A stretch of 64,000 nt of DNA from Auanema rhodensis (GCA_964057225.1 OZ059900.1:17437638-17501637); one strand, 5' to 3'; counted from the stretch's first letter, positions 1 through 11,300 are shown. The notes: generated by a model not told the origin, from the letters alone. Translations and numbers: made by a program.

Positions 1-2736
1 TTACATGCTGAACACTAGAAAAATACAAAAACACAGTATTTCCCATGAGAAATATTTTATTATGCTGGAAAACCAGTTTTTGGAAATTTCGCTGTAAACA
101 AGGTTTTGACTTACGATTTCATGTGTTCAAACTCATGCAATGTCAATGAAACATAGCTCAAAAATGTTCGTACAACGTCTAGTTCCACTTTCACGACAAA
201 AAAACAGGGGTTAGAAAATTAAGGAAATTAGCATATTCTGAGGGCACGCCCCTTATGGCTAATATTGATTAAATCGATTTTTGTTCATATGAGTCGTCAA
301 ATGCAACGAATTTCAGCGTGTTACATACTAAAATGAAGCATTTTACATGCTGAACACTAGAAAAATACAAAAACACAGTGTTTCCCATGAGAAATATTTT
401 ATTATGCTGGAAAACCAGTTTTTGGAAATTTCGCTGTAAACAAGGTTTTGACTTACGATTTCATGTGTTCAAACTCATGCAATGTCAATGAAACCTAGCT
501 CAAAATTGTTCGTACAACGTCTAGTTCCACTTTCACGACAAAAAAACAGGGGTTAGAAAACTAAGGAAATTAGCATATTCTGAGGGCACGCCCCTTATGG
601 CTAATATTGATTAAATCGATTTTTGTTCATATGAGTCGTCAAATGCAACGAATTTCAGCGTGTTACATACTAAAATGAAGCATTTTACATGCTGAACACT
701 AGAAAAATACAAAAACACAGTATTTCCCATGAGAAATATTTTATTATGCTGGAAAACCAGTTTTTGGAAATTTCGCTGTAAACAAGGTTTTGACTTACGA
801 TTTCATGTGTTCAAACTCATGCAATGTCAATGAAACCTAGCTCAAAATTGTTCGTACAACGTCTAGTTCCACTTTCACGACAAAAAAACAGGGGTTAGAA
901 AATTAAGGAAATTAGCATATTCTGAGGGCACGCCCCTTATGGCTAATATTGATTAAATCGATTTTTGTTCATATGATTCGTCAAATGCAACGAATTTCAG
1001 CGTGTTACATACTAAAATGAAGCATTTTACATGCTGAACACTAGAAAAATACAAAAACACAGTATTTCCCATGAGAAATATTTTATTATGCTGGAAAACC
1101 AGTTTTTGGAAATTTCGCTGTAAACAAGGTTTTGACTTACGATTTCATGTGTTCAAACTCATGCAATGTCAATGAAACCTAGCTCAAAATTGTTCGTACA
1201 ACGTCTAGTTCCACTTTCACGACAAAAAAACAGGGGTTAGAAAACTAAGGAAATTAGCATATTCTGAGGGCACGCCCCTTATGGCTAATATTGATTAAAT
1301 CGATTTTTGTTCATATGAGTCGTCAAATGCAACGACTTTCAGCGTGTTACATACTAAAATGAAGCATTTTACATGCTGAACACTAGAAAAATACAAAAAC
1401 ACAGTATTTCCCATGAGAAATATTTTATTATGCTGGAAAACCAGTTTTTGGAAATTTCGCTGTAAACAAGGTTTTGACTTACGATTTCATGTGTTCAAAC
1501 TCATGCAATGTCAATGAAACATAGCTCAAAAATGTTCGTACAACGTCTAGTTCCACTTTCACGACAAAAAAACAGGGGTTAGAAAATTAAGGAAATTAGC
1601 ATATTCTGAGGGCACGCCCCTTATGGCTAATATTGATTAAATCGATTTTTGTTCATATGAGTTGTCAAATGCAACGAATTTCAGCGTGTTACATACTAAA
1701 ATGAAGCATTTTACATGCTGAACACTAGAAAAATACAAAAACACAGTATTTCCCATGAGAAATATTTTATTATGCTGGAAAACCAGTTTTTGGAAATTTC
1801 GCTGTAAACAAGGTTTTGACTTACGATTTCATGTGTTCAAACTCATGCAATGTCAATGAAACCTAGCTCAAAATTGTTCGTACAACGTCTAGTTCCACTT
1901 TCACGACAAAAAAACAGGGGTTAGAAAACTAAGGAAATTAGCATATTCTGAGGGCACGCCCCTTATGGCTAATATTGATTAAATCGATTTTTGTTCATAT
2001 GAGTCGTCAAATGCAACGAATTTCAGCGTGTTACATACTAAAATGAAGCATTTTACATGCTGAACACTAGAAAAATACAAAAACACAGTATTTCCCATGA
2101 GAAATATTTTATTATGCTGGAAAACCAGTTTTTGGAAATTTCGCTGTAAACAAGGTTTTGACTTACGATTTCATGTGTTCAAACTCATGCAATGTCAATG
2201 AAACCTAGCTCAAAATTGTTCGTACAACGTCTAGTTCCACTTTCACGACAAAAAAACAGGGGTTAGAAAATTAAGGAAATTAGCATATTCTGAGGGCACG
2301 CCCCTTATGGCTAATATTGATTAAATCGATTTTTGTTCATATGATTCGTCAAATGCAACGAATTTCAGCGTGTTACATACTAAAATGAAGCATTTTACAT
2401 GCTGAACACTAGAAAAATACAAAAACACAGTATTTCCCATGAGAAATATTTTATTATGCTGGAAAACCAGTTTTTGGAAATTTCGCTGTAAACAAGGTTT
2501 TGACTTACGATTTCATGTGTTCAAACTCATGCAATGTCAATGAAACCTAGCTCAAAATTGTTCGTACAACGTCTAGTTCCACTTTCACGACAAAAAAACA
2601 GGGGTTAGAAAACTAAGGAAATTAGCATATTCTGAGGGCACGCCCCTTATGGCTAATATTGATTAAATCGATTTTTGTTCATATGAGTCGTCAAATGCAA
2701 CGACTTTCAGCGTGTTACATACTAAAATGAAACATT
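1..2736. repeat. Two tandem copies of a 4-monomer unit (1,368 bp)
   Basis: M1-M4 (1-1368) and M5-M8 (1369-2736) carry the same ordered markers: C153A with T164A, then T219C, then G293T, then T219C with A310C. Private changes are A38G in M2, C295T in M5 and G338A in M8. The G293T then T219C+A310C pair recurs once more in M10-M11 (3079-3762), three monomers later, so the 4-mer is followed by a 3-monomer variant (M9-M11). Confidence 0.85.
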
Positions 2737-3762
2737 TTACATGCTGAACACTAGAAAAATACAAAAACACAGTATTTCCCATGAGAAATATTTTATTATG
2801 CTGGAAAACCAGTTTTTGGAAATTTCGCTGTAAACAAGGTTTTGACTTACGATTTCATGTGTTCAAACTCATGCAATGTCAATGAAACCTAGCTCAAAAT
2901 TGTTCGTACAACGTCTAGTTCCACTTTCACGACAAAAAAACAGGGGTTAGAAAATTAAGGAAATTAGCATATTCTGAGGGCACGCCCCTTATGGCTAATA
3001 TTGATTAAATCGATTTTTGTTCATATGAGTCGTCAAATGCAACGAATTTTAGCGTGTTACATACTAAAATGAAACATTTTACATGCTGAACACTAGAAAA
3101 ATACAAAAACACAGTATTTCCCATGAGAAATATTTTATTATGCTGGAAAACCAGTTTTTGGAAATTTCGCTGTAAACAAGGTTTTGACTTACGATTTCAT
3201 GTGTTCAAACTCATGCAATGTCAATGAAACCTAGCTCAAAATTGTTCGTACAACGTCTAGTTCCACTTTCACGACAAAAAAACAGGGGTTAGAAAATTAA
3301 GGAAATTAGCATATTCTGAGGGCACGCCCCTTATGGCTAATATTGATTAAATCGATTTTTGTTCATATGATTCGTCAAATGCAACGAATTTCAGCGTGTT
3401 ACATACTAAAATGAAGCATTTTACATGCTGAACACTAGAAAAATACAAAAACACAGTATTTCCCATGAGAAATATTTTATTATGCTGGAAAACCAGTTTT
3501 TGGAAATTTCGCTGTAAACAAGGTTTTGACTTACGATTTCATGTGTTCAAACTCATGCAATGTCAATGAAACCTAGCTCAAAATTGTTCGTACAACGTCT
3601 AGTTCCACTTTCACGACAAAAAAACAGGGGTTAGAAAACTAAGGAAATTAGCATATTCTGAGGGCACGCCCCTTATGGCTAATATTGATTAAATCGATTT
3701 TTGTTCATATGAGTCGTCAAATGCAACGACTTTCAGCGTGTTACATACTAAAATGAAGCATT
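1369..3762. repeat. 7-monomer block M5-M11, copy 1 of a long-range duplication
   Basis: Ordered markers: C153A+T164A; T219C; G293T; T219C+A310C; C314T; G293T; T219C+A310C. The same seven-step order occurs at 14379-16772, exactly 13,010 bp downstream. Differences seen in this copy are C295T (M5) and G338A in both M8 and M9. The shared G338A in two adjacent monomers suggests local copying between neighbours. Confidence 0.85.
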
Positions 3763-4168
3763 TTACATGCTGAACACTAGAAAAATACAAAAACACAGTA
3801 TTTCCCATGAGAAATATTTTATTATGCTGGAAAACCAGTTTTTGGAAATTTCGCTGTAAACAAGGTTTTGACTTACGATTTCATGTGTTCAAACTCATGC
3901 AATGTCAATGAAACCTAGCTCAAAATTGTTCGTACAACGTCTAGTTCCACTTTCACGACAAAAAAACAGGGGTTAGAAAATTAAGGAAATTAGCATATTC
4001 TGAGGGCACGCCCCTTATGGCTAATATTGATTAAATCGATTTTTGTTCATATGAGTCGTCAAATGCAACGAATTTCAGCGAGTTACATACTAAAATGAAG
4101 CATTTTACATGCTGAACACTAGAAAAATACAAAAACACAGTATTTCCCATGAGAAATATTTTATTATG

Positions 4169-4180
4169 CTGGAAAACCAG
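4169..4180. repeat. Short hairpin H3, CTGG-AAAA-CCAG (offsets 65-76)
   Basis: This is a perfect 4-bp inverted repeat with an AAAA loop, shown in M13 and present in every monomer. The recurrent variant T77C (13 monomers, first at M82) turns the flanking G-T into a G-C pair and gives GCTGGAAAACCAGC, a 5-bp perfect stem. Offsets 55-76 show no substitutions anywhere in the window. Confidence 0.6.
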
Positions 4181-4190
4181 TTTTTGGAAA

Positions 4191-4207
4191 TTTCGCTGTA
4201 AACAAGG
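4191..4207 (+). other. Degenerate CENP-B-box-like motif (offsets 87-103)
   Basis: TTTCGCTGTAAACAAGG matches 7 of the 9 core positions of the mammalian CENP-B box NTTCGNNNNANNCGGGN and about 12 of the 17 full-box positions. The CGGG part reads CAAG. The segment 82-109 containing it shows no variation in any of the 187 monomers. By rough estimate, a 7 of 9 core match on either strand is expected about once per monomer by chance, so this is a weak candidate. It would matter only if the organism has a CENP-B-like pogo-derived protein. Confidence 0.2.
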
Positions 4208-4330
4208 TTTTGACTTACGATTTCATGTGTTCAAACTCATGCAATGTCAATGAAACCTAGCTCAAAATTGTTCGTACAACGTCTAGTTCCACTTTCACGA
4301 CAAAAAAACAGGGGTTAGAAAATTAAGGAA

Positions 4331-4367
4331 ATTAGCATATTCTGAGGGCACGCCCCTTATGGCTAAT
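4331..4367. repeat. Nested inverted repeat H1 (offsets 227-263 of every monomer)
   Basis: Shown in reference copy M13. The left arm ATTAGCATA (4331-4339) pairs with the right arm TATGGCTAAT (4358-4367), leaving one unpaired G at 4361. Inside it a second inverted repeat GGGC-AC-GCCC (4346-4355) brings the two halves together. The two stems are separated by an internal loop of 6 and 2 bases. The DNA could extrude a cruciform, and a transcript could form a bulged hairpin. The arms are almost invariant across the array; the exceptions I see are A255G in M128 and M158 and the M23 insertion. The structure is visible in the sequence, but any function is unknown. Confidence 0.8.
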
Positions 4368-4388
4368 ATTGATTAAATCGATTTTTGT

Positions 4389-4396
4389 TCATATGA
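4389..4396. other. 8-bp palindrome TCATATGA (offsets 285-292)
   Basis: A perfect palindrome in each monomer, immediately left of the variable segment. With the ATCGAT palindrome at offsets 273-278 it forms a palindrome-rich AT stretch. No function can be assigned. Confidence 0.5.
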
Positions 4397-4444
4397 GTCG
4401 TCAAATGCAACGAATTTCAGCGTGTTACATACTAAAATGAAGCA
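4397..4444. repeat. Variable segment of the monomer (offsets 293-340)
   Basis: Shown in M13, which has the consensus state. Across the array I find changes at offsets 293, 295, 307, 308, 310, 314, 316, 318, 319, 326, 329, 330, 334, 336, 338, 339 and 340. That is about 17 of roughly 47 variable sites, in 14% of the unit length. The segment overlaps inverted repeat H2. By contrast, offsets 55-76, 82-109 and 165-185 show none. Confidence 0.65.
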
Positions 4445-4458
4445 TTTTACATGCTGAA
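4416..4458. repeat. Nested inverted repeat H2 (offset 312 to offset 12 of the next monomer)
   Basis: Shown at the M13/M14 boundary. The outer left arm TTCAGCGTG (4416-4424) matches the reverse complement of CATGCTGAA (4450-4458) at 8 of 9 positions, and the one mismatch would be a G-T wobble. Inside it is a perfect 7-bp hairpin, TAAAATG-AAG-CATTTTA (stems 4433-4439 and 4443-4449, loop AAG). The sequence ttacatac at 4425-4432 is left unpaired. Many array variants fall in the inner hairpin (T329C, A330G/T, T334C/G, C339A, A340C, T2C). Each single change breaks a pair and I see no compensating partner. Confidence 0.75.
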
Positions 4459-6156
4459 CACTAGAAAAATACAAAAACACAGTATTTCCCATGAGAAATA
4501 TTTTATTATGCTGGAAAACCAGTTTTTGGAAATTTCGCTGTAAACAAGGTTTTGACTTACGATTTCATGTGTTCAAACTCATGCAATGTCAATGAAACCT
4601 AGCTCAAAATTGTTCGTACAACGTCTAGTTCCACTTTCACGACAAAAAAACAGGGGTTAGAAAATTAAGGAAATTAGCATATTCTGAGGGCACGCCCCTT
4701 ATGGCTAATATTGATTAAATCGATTTTTGTTCATATGAGTCGTCAAATGCAACGAATTTCAGCGTGTTACATACTAAAATGAAGCATTTTACATGCTGAA
4801 CACTAGAAAAATACAAAAACACAGTATTTCCCATGAGAAATATTTTATTATGCTGGAAAACCAGTTTTTGGAAATTTCGCTGTAAACAAGGTTTTGACTT
4901 ACGATTTCATGTGTTCAAACTCATGCAATGTCAATGAAACCTAGCTCAAAATTGTTCGTACAACGTCTAGTTCCACTTTCACGACAAAAAAACAGGGGTT
5001 AGAAAATTAAGGAAATTAGCATATTCTGAGGGCACGCCCCTTATGGCTAATATTGATTAAATCGATTTTTGTTCATATGAGTCGTCAAATGCAACGAATT
5101 TCAGCGTGTTACATACTAAAATGAAGCATTTTACATGCTGAACACTATAAAAATACAAAAACACAGTATTTCCCATGAGAAATATTTTATTATGCTGGAA
5201 AACCAGTTTTTGGAAATTTCGCTGTAAACAAGGTTTTGACTTACGATTTCATGTGTTCAAACTCATGCAATGTCAATGAAACCTAGCTCAAAATTGTTCG
5301 TACAACGTCTAGTTCCACTTTCACGACAAAAAAACAGGGGTTAGAAAATTTAGGAAATTAGCATATTCTGAGGGCACGCCCCTTATGGCTAATATTGATT
5401 AAATCGATTTTTGTTCATATGAGTCGTCAAATGCAACGAATTTCAGCGTGTTACATACTAAAATGAAGCATTTTACATGCTGAACACTAGAAAAATACAA
5501 AAACACAGTATTTCCCATGAGAAATATTTTATTATGCTGGAAAACCAGTTTTTGGAAATTTCGCTGTAAACAAGGTTTTGACTTACGATTTCATGTGTTC
5601 AAACTCATGCAATGTCAATGAAACCTAGCTCAAAATTGTTCGTACAACGTCTAGTTCCACTTTCACGACAAAAAAACAAGGGTTAGAAAATTAAGGAAAT
5701 TAGCATATTCTGAGGGCACGCCCCTTATGGCTAATATTGATTAAATCGATTTTTGTTCATATGAGTCGTCAAATGCAACGAATTTCAGCGTGTTACATAC
5801 TAAAATGAAGCATTTTACATGCTGAACACTAGAAAAATACAAAAACACAGTATTTCCCATGAGAAATATTTTATTATGCTGGAAAACCAGTTTTTGGAAA
5901 TTTCGCTGTAAACAAGGTTTTGACTTACGATTTCATGTGTTCAAACTCATGCAATGTCAATGAAACCTAGCTCAAAATTGTTCGTACAACGTCTAGTTCC
6001 ACTTTCACGACAAAAAAACAGGGGTTAGAAAATTAAGGAAATTAGCATATTCTGAGGGCACGCCCCTTATGGCTAATATTGATTAAATCGATTTTTGTTC
6101 ATATGAGTCGTCAAATGCAACGAATTTCAGCGTGTTACATACTAAAATGAAGCATT

Positions 6157-7523
6157 TTACATGCTGAACACTAGAAAAATACAAAAACACAGTATTTCCC
6201 ATGAGAAATATTTTATTATGCTGGAAAACCAGTTTTTGGAAATTTCGCTGTAAACAAGGTTTTGACTTACGATTTCATGTGTTCAAACTCATGCAATGTC
6301 AATGAAACATAGCTCGAAATTGTTCGTACAACGTCTAGTTCCACTTTCACGACAAAAAAACAGGGGTTAGAAAATTAAGGAAATTAGCATATTCTGAGGG
6401 CACGCCCCTTATGGCTAATATTGATTAAATCGATTTTTGTTCATATGAGTCGTCAAATGCAACAAATTTCAGCGTGTTACATACTAAAATGAAGCATTTT
6501 ACATGCTGAACACTAGAAAAATACAAAAACACAGTATTTCCCATGAGAAATATTTTATTATGCTGGAAAACCAGTTTTTGGAAATTTCGCTGTAAACAAG
6601 GTTTTGACTTACGATTTCATGTGTTCAAACTCATGCAATGTCAATGAAACCTAGCTCAAAATTGTTCGTACAACGTCTAGTTCCACTTTCACGACAAAAA
6701 AACAGGGGTTAGAAAATTAAGGAAATTAGCATATTCTGAGGGCACGCCCCTTATGGCTAATATTGATTAAATCGATTTTTGTTCATATGAGTCGTCAAAT
6801 GCAAGAATTTCAGCGTGTTACATACTAAAATGAAGCATTTTACATGCTGAACACTAGAAAAATACAAAAACACAGTATTTCCCATGAGAAATATTTTATT
6901 ATGCTGGAAAACCAGTTTTTGGAAATTTCGCTGTAAACAAGGTTTTGACTTACGATTTCATGTGTTCAAACTCATGCAATGTCAATGAAACCTAGCTCAA
7001 AATTGTTCGTACAACGTCTAGTTCCACTTTCACGACAAAAAAACAGGGGTTAGAAAATTAAGGAAATTAGCATATTCTGAGGGCACGCCCCTTATGGCTA
7101 ATATTGATTAAATCGATTTTTGTTCATATGAGTCGTCAAATGCAACGAATTTCAGCGTGTTACATACTAAAATGAAGCATTTTACATGCTGAACACTAGA
7201 AAAATACAAAAACACAGTATTTCCCATGAGAAATATTTTATTATGCTGGAAAACCAGTTTTTGGAAATTTCGCTGTAAACAAGGTTTTGACTTACGATTT
7301 CATGTGTTCAAACTCATGCAATGTCAATGAAACCTAGCTCAAAATTGTTCGTACAACGTCTAGTTCCACTTTCACGACAAAAAAACAAGGGTTAGAAAAT
7401 TAAGGAAATTAGCATATTCTGAGGGCACGCCCCTTATGGCTAATATTGATTAAATCGATTTTTGTTCATATGAGTCGTCAAATGCAACGAATTTCAGCGT
7501 GTTACATACTAAAATGAAGCATT
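6157..7523. repeat. 4-monomer block M19-M22, copy 1
   Basis: Order: C153A+A160G+G308A; a 341-bp monomer lacking C307; consensus; G207A. It is repeated at 9934-11300, eleven monomers (3,777 bp) downstream. The offset is 3,762 plus the 16-base gain in M23 minus the 1-base loss in M20, so the numbers fit. Confidence 0.8.
6499..6839. repeat. 341-bp monomer M20 with C307 deletion
   Basis: The consensus gcaacgaattt reads gcaagaattt near 6801-6810, one base short. The same deletion occurs in M31 (10276-10616) and M58 (19509-19849). Three identical indels in nearly identical units indicate one origin followed by copying, which makes this a good tracer of block duplication. Confidence 0.85.
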
Positions 7524-7881
7524 TTACATGCTGAACACTATAAAAATACAAAAACACAGTATTTCCCATGAGAAATATTTTATTATGCTGGAAAACCAGT
7601 TTTTGGAAATTTCGCTGTAAACAAGGTTTTGACTTACGATTTCATGTGTTCAAACTCATGCAATGTCAATGAAACCTAGCTCAAAATTGTTCGTACAACG
7701 TCTAGTTCCACTTTCACGACAAAAAAACAGGGGTTAGAAAACTAAGGAAATTAGCTTAAAACTAAGGAAATTTATTCTGAGGGCACGCCCCTTATGGCTA
7801 ATATTGATTAAATCGATTTTTGTTCATATGAGTCGTCAAATGCAACGAATTTCAGCGTGTTACATACTAAAATGAAGCATT
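7524..7881. repeat. 358-bp monomer M23 with a 16-bp templated insertion
   Basis: This unit carries G18T and T219C and is 16 bp longer than standard. The 15-mer AAAACTAAGGAAATT stands at 7738-7752 and again at 7758-7772, separated by agctt; the normal sequence runs from ATTAGC straight into atattctg. The insertion copies sequence lying just upstream and carries the T219C state of this very monomer. It falls directly after ATTAGC, the start of the left arm of inverted repeat H1, and so splits that arm. It is the only sizeable indel in the window and was not passed on to the otherwise similar M60. Confidence 0.9.
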
Positions 7882-8223
7882 TTACATGCTGAACACTAGA
7901 AAAATACAAAAACACAGTATTTCCCATGAGAAATATTTTATTATGCTGGAAAACCAGTTTTTGGAAATTTCGCTGTAAACAAGGTTTTGACTTACGATTT
8001 CATGTGTTCAAACTCATGCAATGTCAATGAAACCTAGCTCAAAATTGTTCGTACAACGTCTAGTTCCACTTTCACGACAAAAAAACAGGGGTTAGAAAAC
8101 TAAGGAAATTAGCATATTCTGAGGGCACGCCCCTTATGGCTAATATTGATTAAATCGATTTTTGTTCATATGAGTCGTCAAATGCAACGAATTTCAGCGT
8201 GTTACATACTAAAATGAAGCATT

Positions 8224-9591
8224 TTACATGCTGAACACTAGAAAAATACAAAAACACAGTATTTCCCATGAGAAATATTTTATTATGCTGGAAAACCAGT
8301 TTTTGGAAATTTCGCTGTAAACAAGGTTTTGACTTACGATTTCATGTGTTCAAACTCATGCAATGTCAATGAAACCTAGCTCAAAATTGTTCGTACAACG
8401 TCTAGTTCCACTTTCACGACAAAAAAACAGGGGTTAGAAAATTAAGGAAATTAGCATATTCTGAGGGCACGCCCCTTATGGCTAATATTGATTAAATCGA
8501 TTTTTGTTCATATGAGTCGTCAAATGCAACGAATTTCAGCGTGTTACATACTAAAATGAAGCATTTTACATGCTGAACACTATAAAAATACAAAAACACA
8601 GTATTTCCCATGAGAAATATTTTATTATGCTGGAAAACCAGTTTTTGGAAATTTCGCTGTAAACAAGGTTTTGACTTACGATTTCATGTGTTCAAACTCA
8701 TGCAATGTCAATGAAACCTAGCTCAAAATTGTTCGTACAACGTCTAGTTCCACTTTCACGACAAAAAAACAGGGGTTAGAAAATTAAGGAAATTAGCATA
8801 TTCTGAGGGCACGCCCCTTATGGCTAATATTGATTAAATCGATTTTTGTTCATATGAGTCGTCAAATGCAACGAATTTCAGCGTGTTACATACTAAAATG
8901 AAGCATTTTACATGCTGAACACTAGAAAAATACAAAAACACAGTATTTCCCATGAGAAATATTTTATTATGCTGGAAAACCAGTTTTTGGAAATTTCGCT
9001 GTAAACAAGGTTTTGACTTACGATTTCATGTGTTCAAACTCATGCAATGTCAATGAAACCTAGCTCAAAATTGTTCGTACAACGTCTAGTTCCACTTTCA
9101 CGACAAAAAAACAGGGGTTAGAAAATTAAGGAAATTAGCATATTCTGAGGGCACGCCCCTTATGGCTAATATTGATTAAATCGATTTTTGTTCATATGAG
9201 TCGTCAAATGCAACGAATTTCAGCGTGTTACATACTAAAATGAAGCATTTTACATGCTGAACACTATAAAAATACAAAAACACAGTATTTCCCATGAGAA
9301 ATATTTTATTATGCTGGAAAACCAGTTTTTGGAAATTTCGCTGTAAACAAGGTTTTGACTTACGATTTCATGTGTTCAAACTCATGCAATGTCAATGAAA
9401 CCTAGCTCAAAATTGTTCGTACAACGTCTAGTTCCACTTTCACGACAAAAAAACAGGGGTTAGAAAATTAAGGAAATTAGCATATTCTGAGGGCACGCCC
9501 CTTATGGCTAATATTGATTAAATCGATTTTTGTTCATATGAGTCGTCAAATGCAACGAATTTCAGCGTGTTACATACTAAAATGAAGCATT
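8224..9591. repeat. Two tandem dimers (consensus + G18T), M25-M28
   Basis: M25 and M27 are consensus, M26 and M28 have G18T, giving a 684-bp dimer twice. With so few markers this could also arise by chance conversion, so confidence is moderate. Confidence 0.5.
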
Positions 9592-9933
9592 TTACATGCT
9601 GAACACTAGAAAAATACAAAAACACAGTATTTCCCATGAGAAATATTTTATTATGCTGGAAAACCAGTTTTTGGAAATTTCGCTGTAAACAAGGTTTTGA
9701 CTTACGATTTCATGTGTTCAAACTCATGCAATGTCAATGAAACCTAGCTCAAAATTGTTCGTACAACGTCTAGTTCCACTTTCACGACAAAAAAACAGGG
9801 GTTAGAAAATTAAGGAAATTAGCATATTCTGAGGGCACGCCCCTTATGGCTAATATTGATTAAATCGATTTTTGTTCATATGAGTCGTCAAATGCAACGA
9901 ATTTCAGCGTGTTACATACTAAAATGAAGCATT

Positions 9934-11300
9934 TTACATGCTGAACACTAAAAAAATACAAAAACACAGTATTTCCCATGAGAAATATTTTATTATGCTG
10001 GAAAACCAGTTTTTGGAAATTTCGCTGTAAACAAGGTTTTGACTTACGATTTCATGTGTTCAAACTCATGCAATGTCAATGAAACATAGCTCGAAATTGT
10101 TCGTACAACGTCTAGTTCCACTTTCACGACAAAAAAACAGGGGTTAGAAAATTAAGGAAATTAGCATATTCTGAGGGCACGCCCCTTATGGCTAATATTG
10201 ATTAAATCGATTTTTGTTCATATGAGTCGTCAAATGCAACAAATTTCAGCGTGTTACATACTAAAACGAAGCATTTTACATGCTGAACACTAGAAAAATA
10301 CAAAAACACAGTATTTCCCATGAGAAATATTTTATTATGCTGGAAAACCAGTTTTTGGAAATTTCGCTGTAAACAAGGTTTTGACTTACGATTTCATGTG
10401 TTCAAACTCATGCAATGTCAATGAAACCTAGCTCAAAATTGTTCGTACAACGTCTAGTTCCACTTTCACGACAAAAAAACAGGGGTTAGAAAATTAAGGA
10501 AATTAGCATATTCTGAGGGCACGCCCCTTATGGCTAATATTGATTAAATCGATTTTTGTTCATATGAGTCGTCAAATGCAAGAATTTCAGCGTGTTACAT
10601 ACTAAAATGAAGCATTTTACATGCTGAACACTAGAAAAATACAAAAACACAGTATTTCCCATGAGAAATATTTTATTATGCTGGAAAACCAGTTTTTGGA
10701 AATTTCGCTGTAAACAAGGTTTTGACTTACGATTTCATGTGTTCAAACTCATGCAATGTCAATGAAACCTAGCTCAAAATTGTTCGTACAACGTCTAGTT
10801 CCACTTTCACGACAAAAAAACAGGGGTTAGAAAATTAAGGAAATTAGCATATTCTGAGGGCACGCCCCTTATGGCTAATATTGATTAAATCGATTTTTGT
10901 TCATATGAGTCGTCAAATGCAACGAATTTCAGCGTGTTACATACTAAAATGAAGCATTTTACATGCTGAACACTAGAAAAATACAAAAACACAGTATTTC
11001 CCATGAGAAATATTTTATTATGCTGGAAAACCAGTTTTTGGAAATTTCGCTGTAAACAAGGTTTTGACTTACGATTTCATGTGTTCAAACTCATGCAATG
11101 TCAATGAAACCTAGCTCAAAATTGTTCGTACAACGTCTAGTTCCACTTTCACGACAAAAAAACAAGGGTTAGAAAATTAAGGAAATTAGCATATTCTGAG
11201 GGCACGCCCCTTATGGCTAATATTGATTAAATCGATTTTTGTTCATATGAGTCGTCAAATGCAACGAATTTCAGCGTGTTACATACTAAAATGAAGCATT
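9934..11300. repeat. 4-monomer block M30-M33, copy 2
   Basis: Carries the same triple-variant monomer and the following C307-deletion monomer as M19-M22. M30 has two extra private changes, G18A and T334C. The next monomer (M34) has G18T, as does M23 in the first copy. Confidence 0.8.
10276..10616. repeat. 341-bp monomer M31 with C307 deletion
   Basis: Second occurrence of the C307 deletion (near 10577-10586). It is preceded by a C153A+A160G+G308A monomer exactly as in M19-M20. Confidence 0.85.

Larger units (their letters stand above)
4105..4446. repeat. Reference (consensus) monomer, M13
   Basis: This copy carries none of the recurrent variants and can serve as the consensus; M14 and M15 read the same. 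It is 342 bp and 34% GC. The most GC-rich stretch is offsets 239-260, which holds the motif gagggcacgcccc. A/T runs lie at offsets 19-23, 27-31, 77-81, 198-204 and 278-282, so some intrinsic curvature is likely. It has ten CpG dinucleotides. The length is close to two 171-bp units, as expected for a two-nucleosome repeat. Offsets 114-157 and 275-317 align at roughly 60% with gaps, which is only weak evidence for an ancient internal duplication. Confidence 0.95.
5131..8223. repeat. Segment M16-M24, related to M53-M61
   Basis: Marker order: G18T+A221T; G207A; consensus; C153A+A160G+G308A; C307 deletion; consensus; G207A; G18T+T219C with a 16-bp insertion; T219C. The right-hand relative (17799-20875) has the same first two, the deletion monomer and the last two. 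In between it carries T81C+A330T, G207A and G18T monomers where this copy has a consensus and a triple-variant monomer. Confidence 0.7.

Noticed and set aside
4032-4150. Minus-strand ORF of 39 codons that recurs in each monomer (shown: ATG at offset 46 of M13, stop at offset 269 of M12; open stretch about 63 codons)
   Set aside because: Short, repeated with the satellite, no ribosome-binding or splice context, and variants fall without regard to codon position. All six frames have stops in each unit.
4334-4341. Octamer-like (ATGCAAAT-type) transcription-factor site around attagcatat
   Set aside because: Differs from the canonical octamer, and single short matches are expected by chance in AT-rich DNA.
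4351-4364. CArG-box-like CCTTATGG
   Set aside because: Only four A/T bases between CC and GG where the site needs six.
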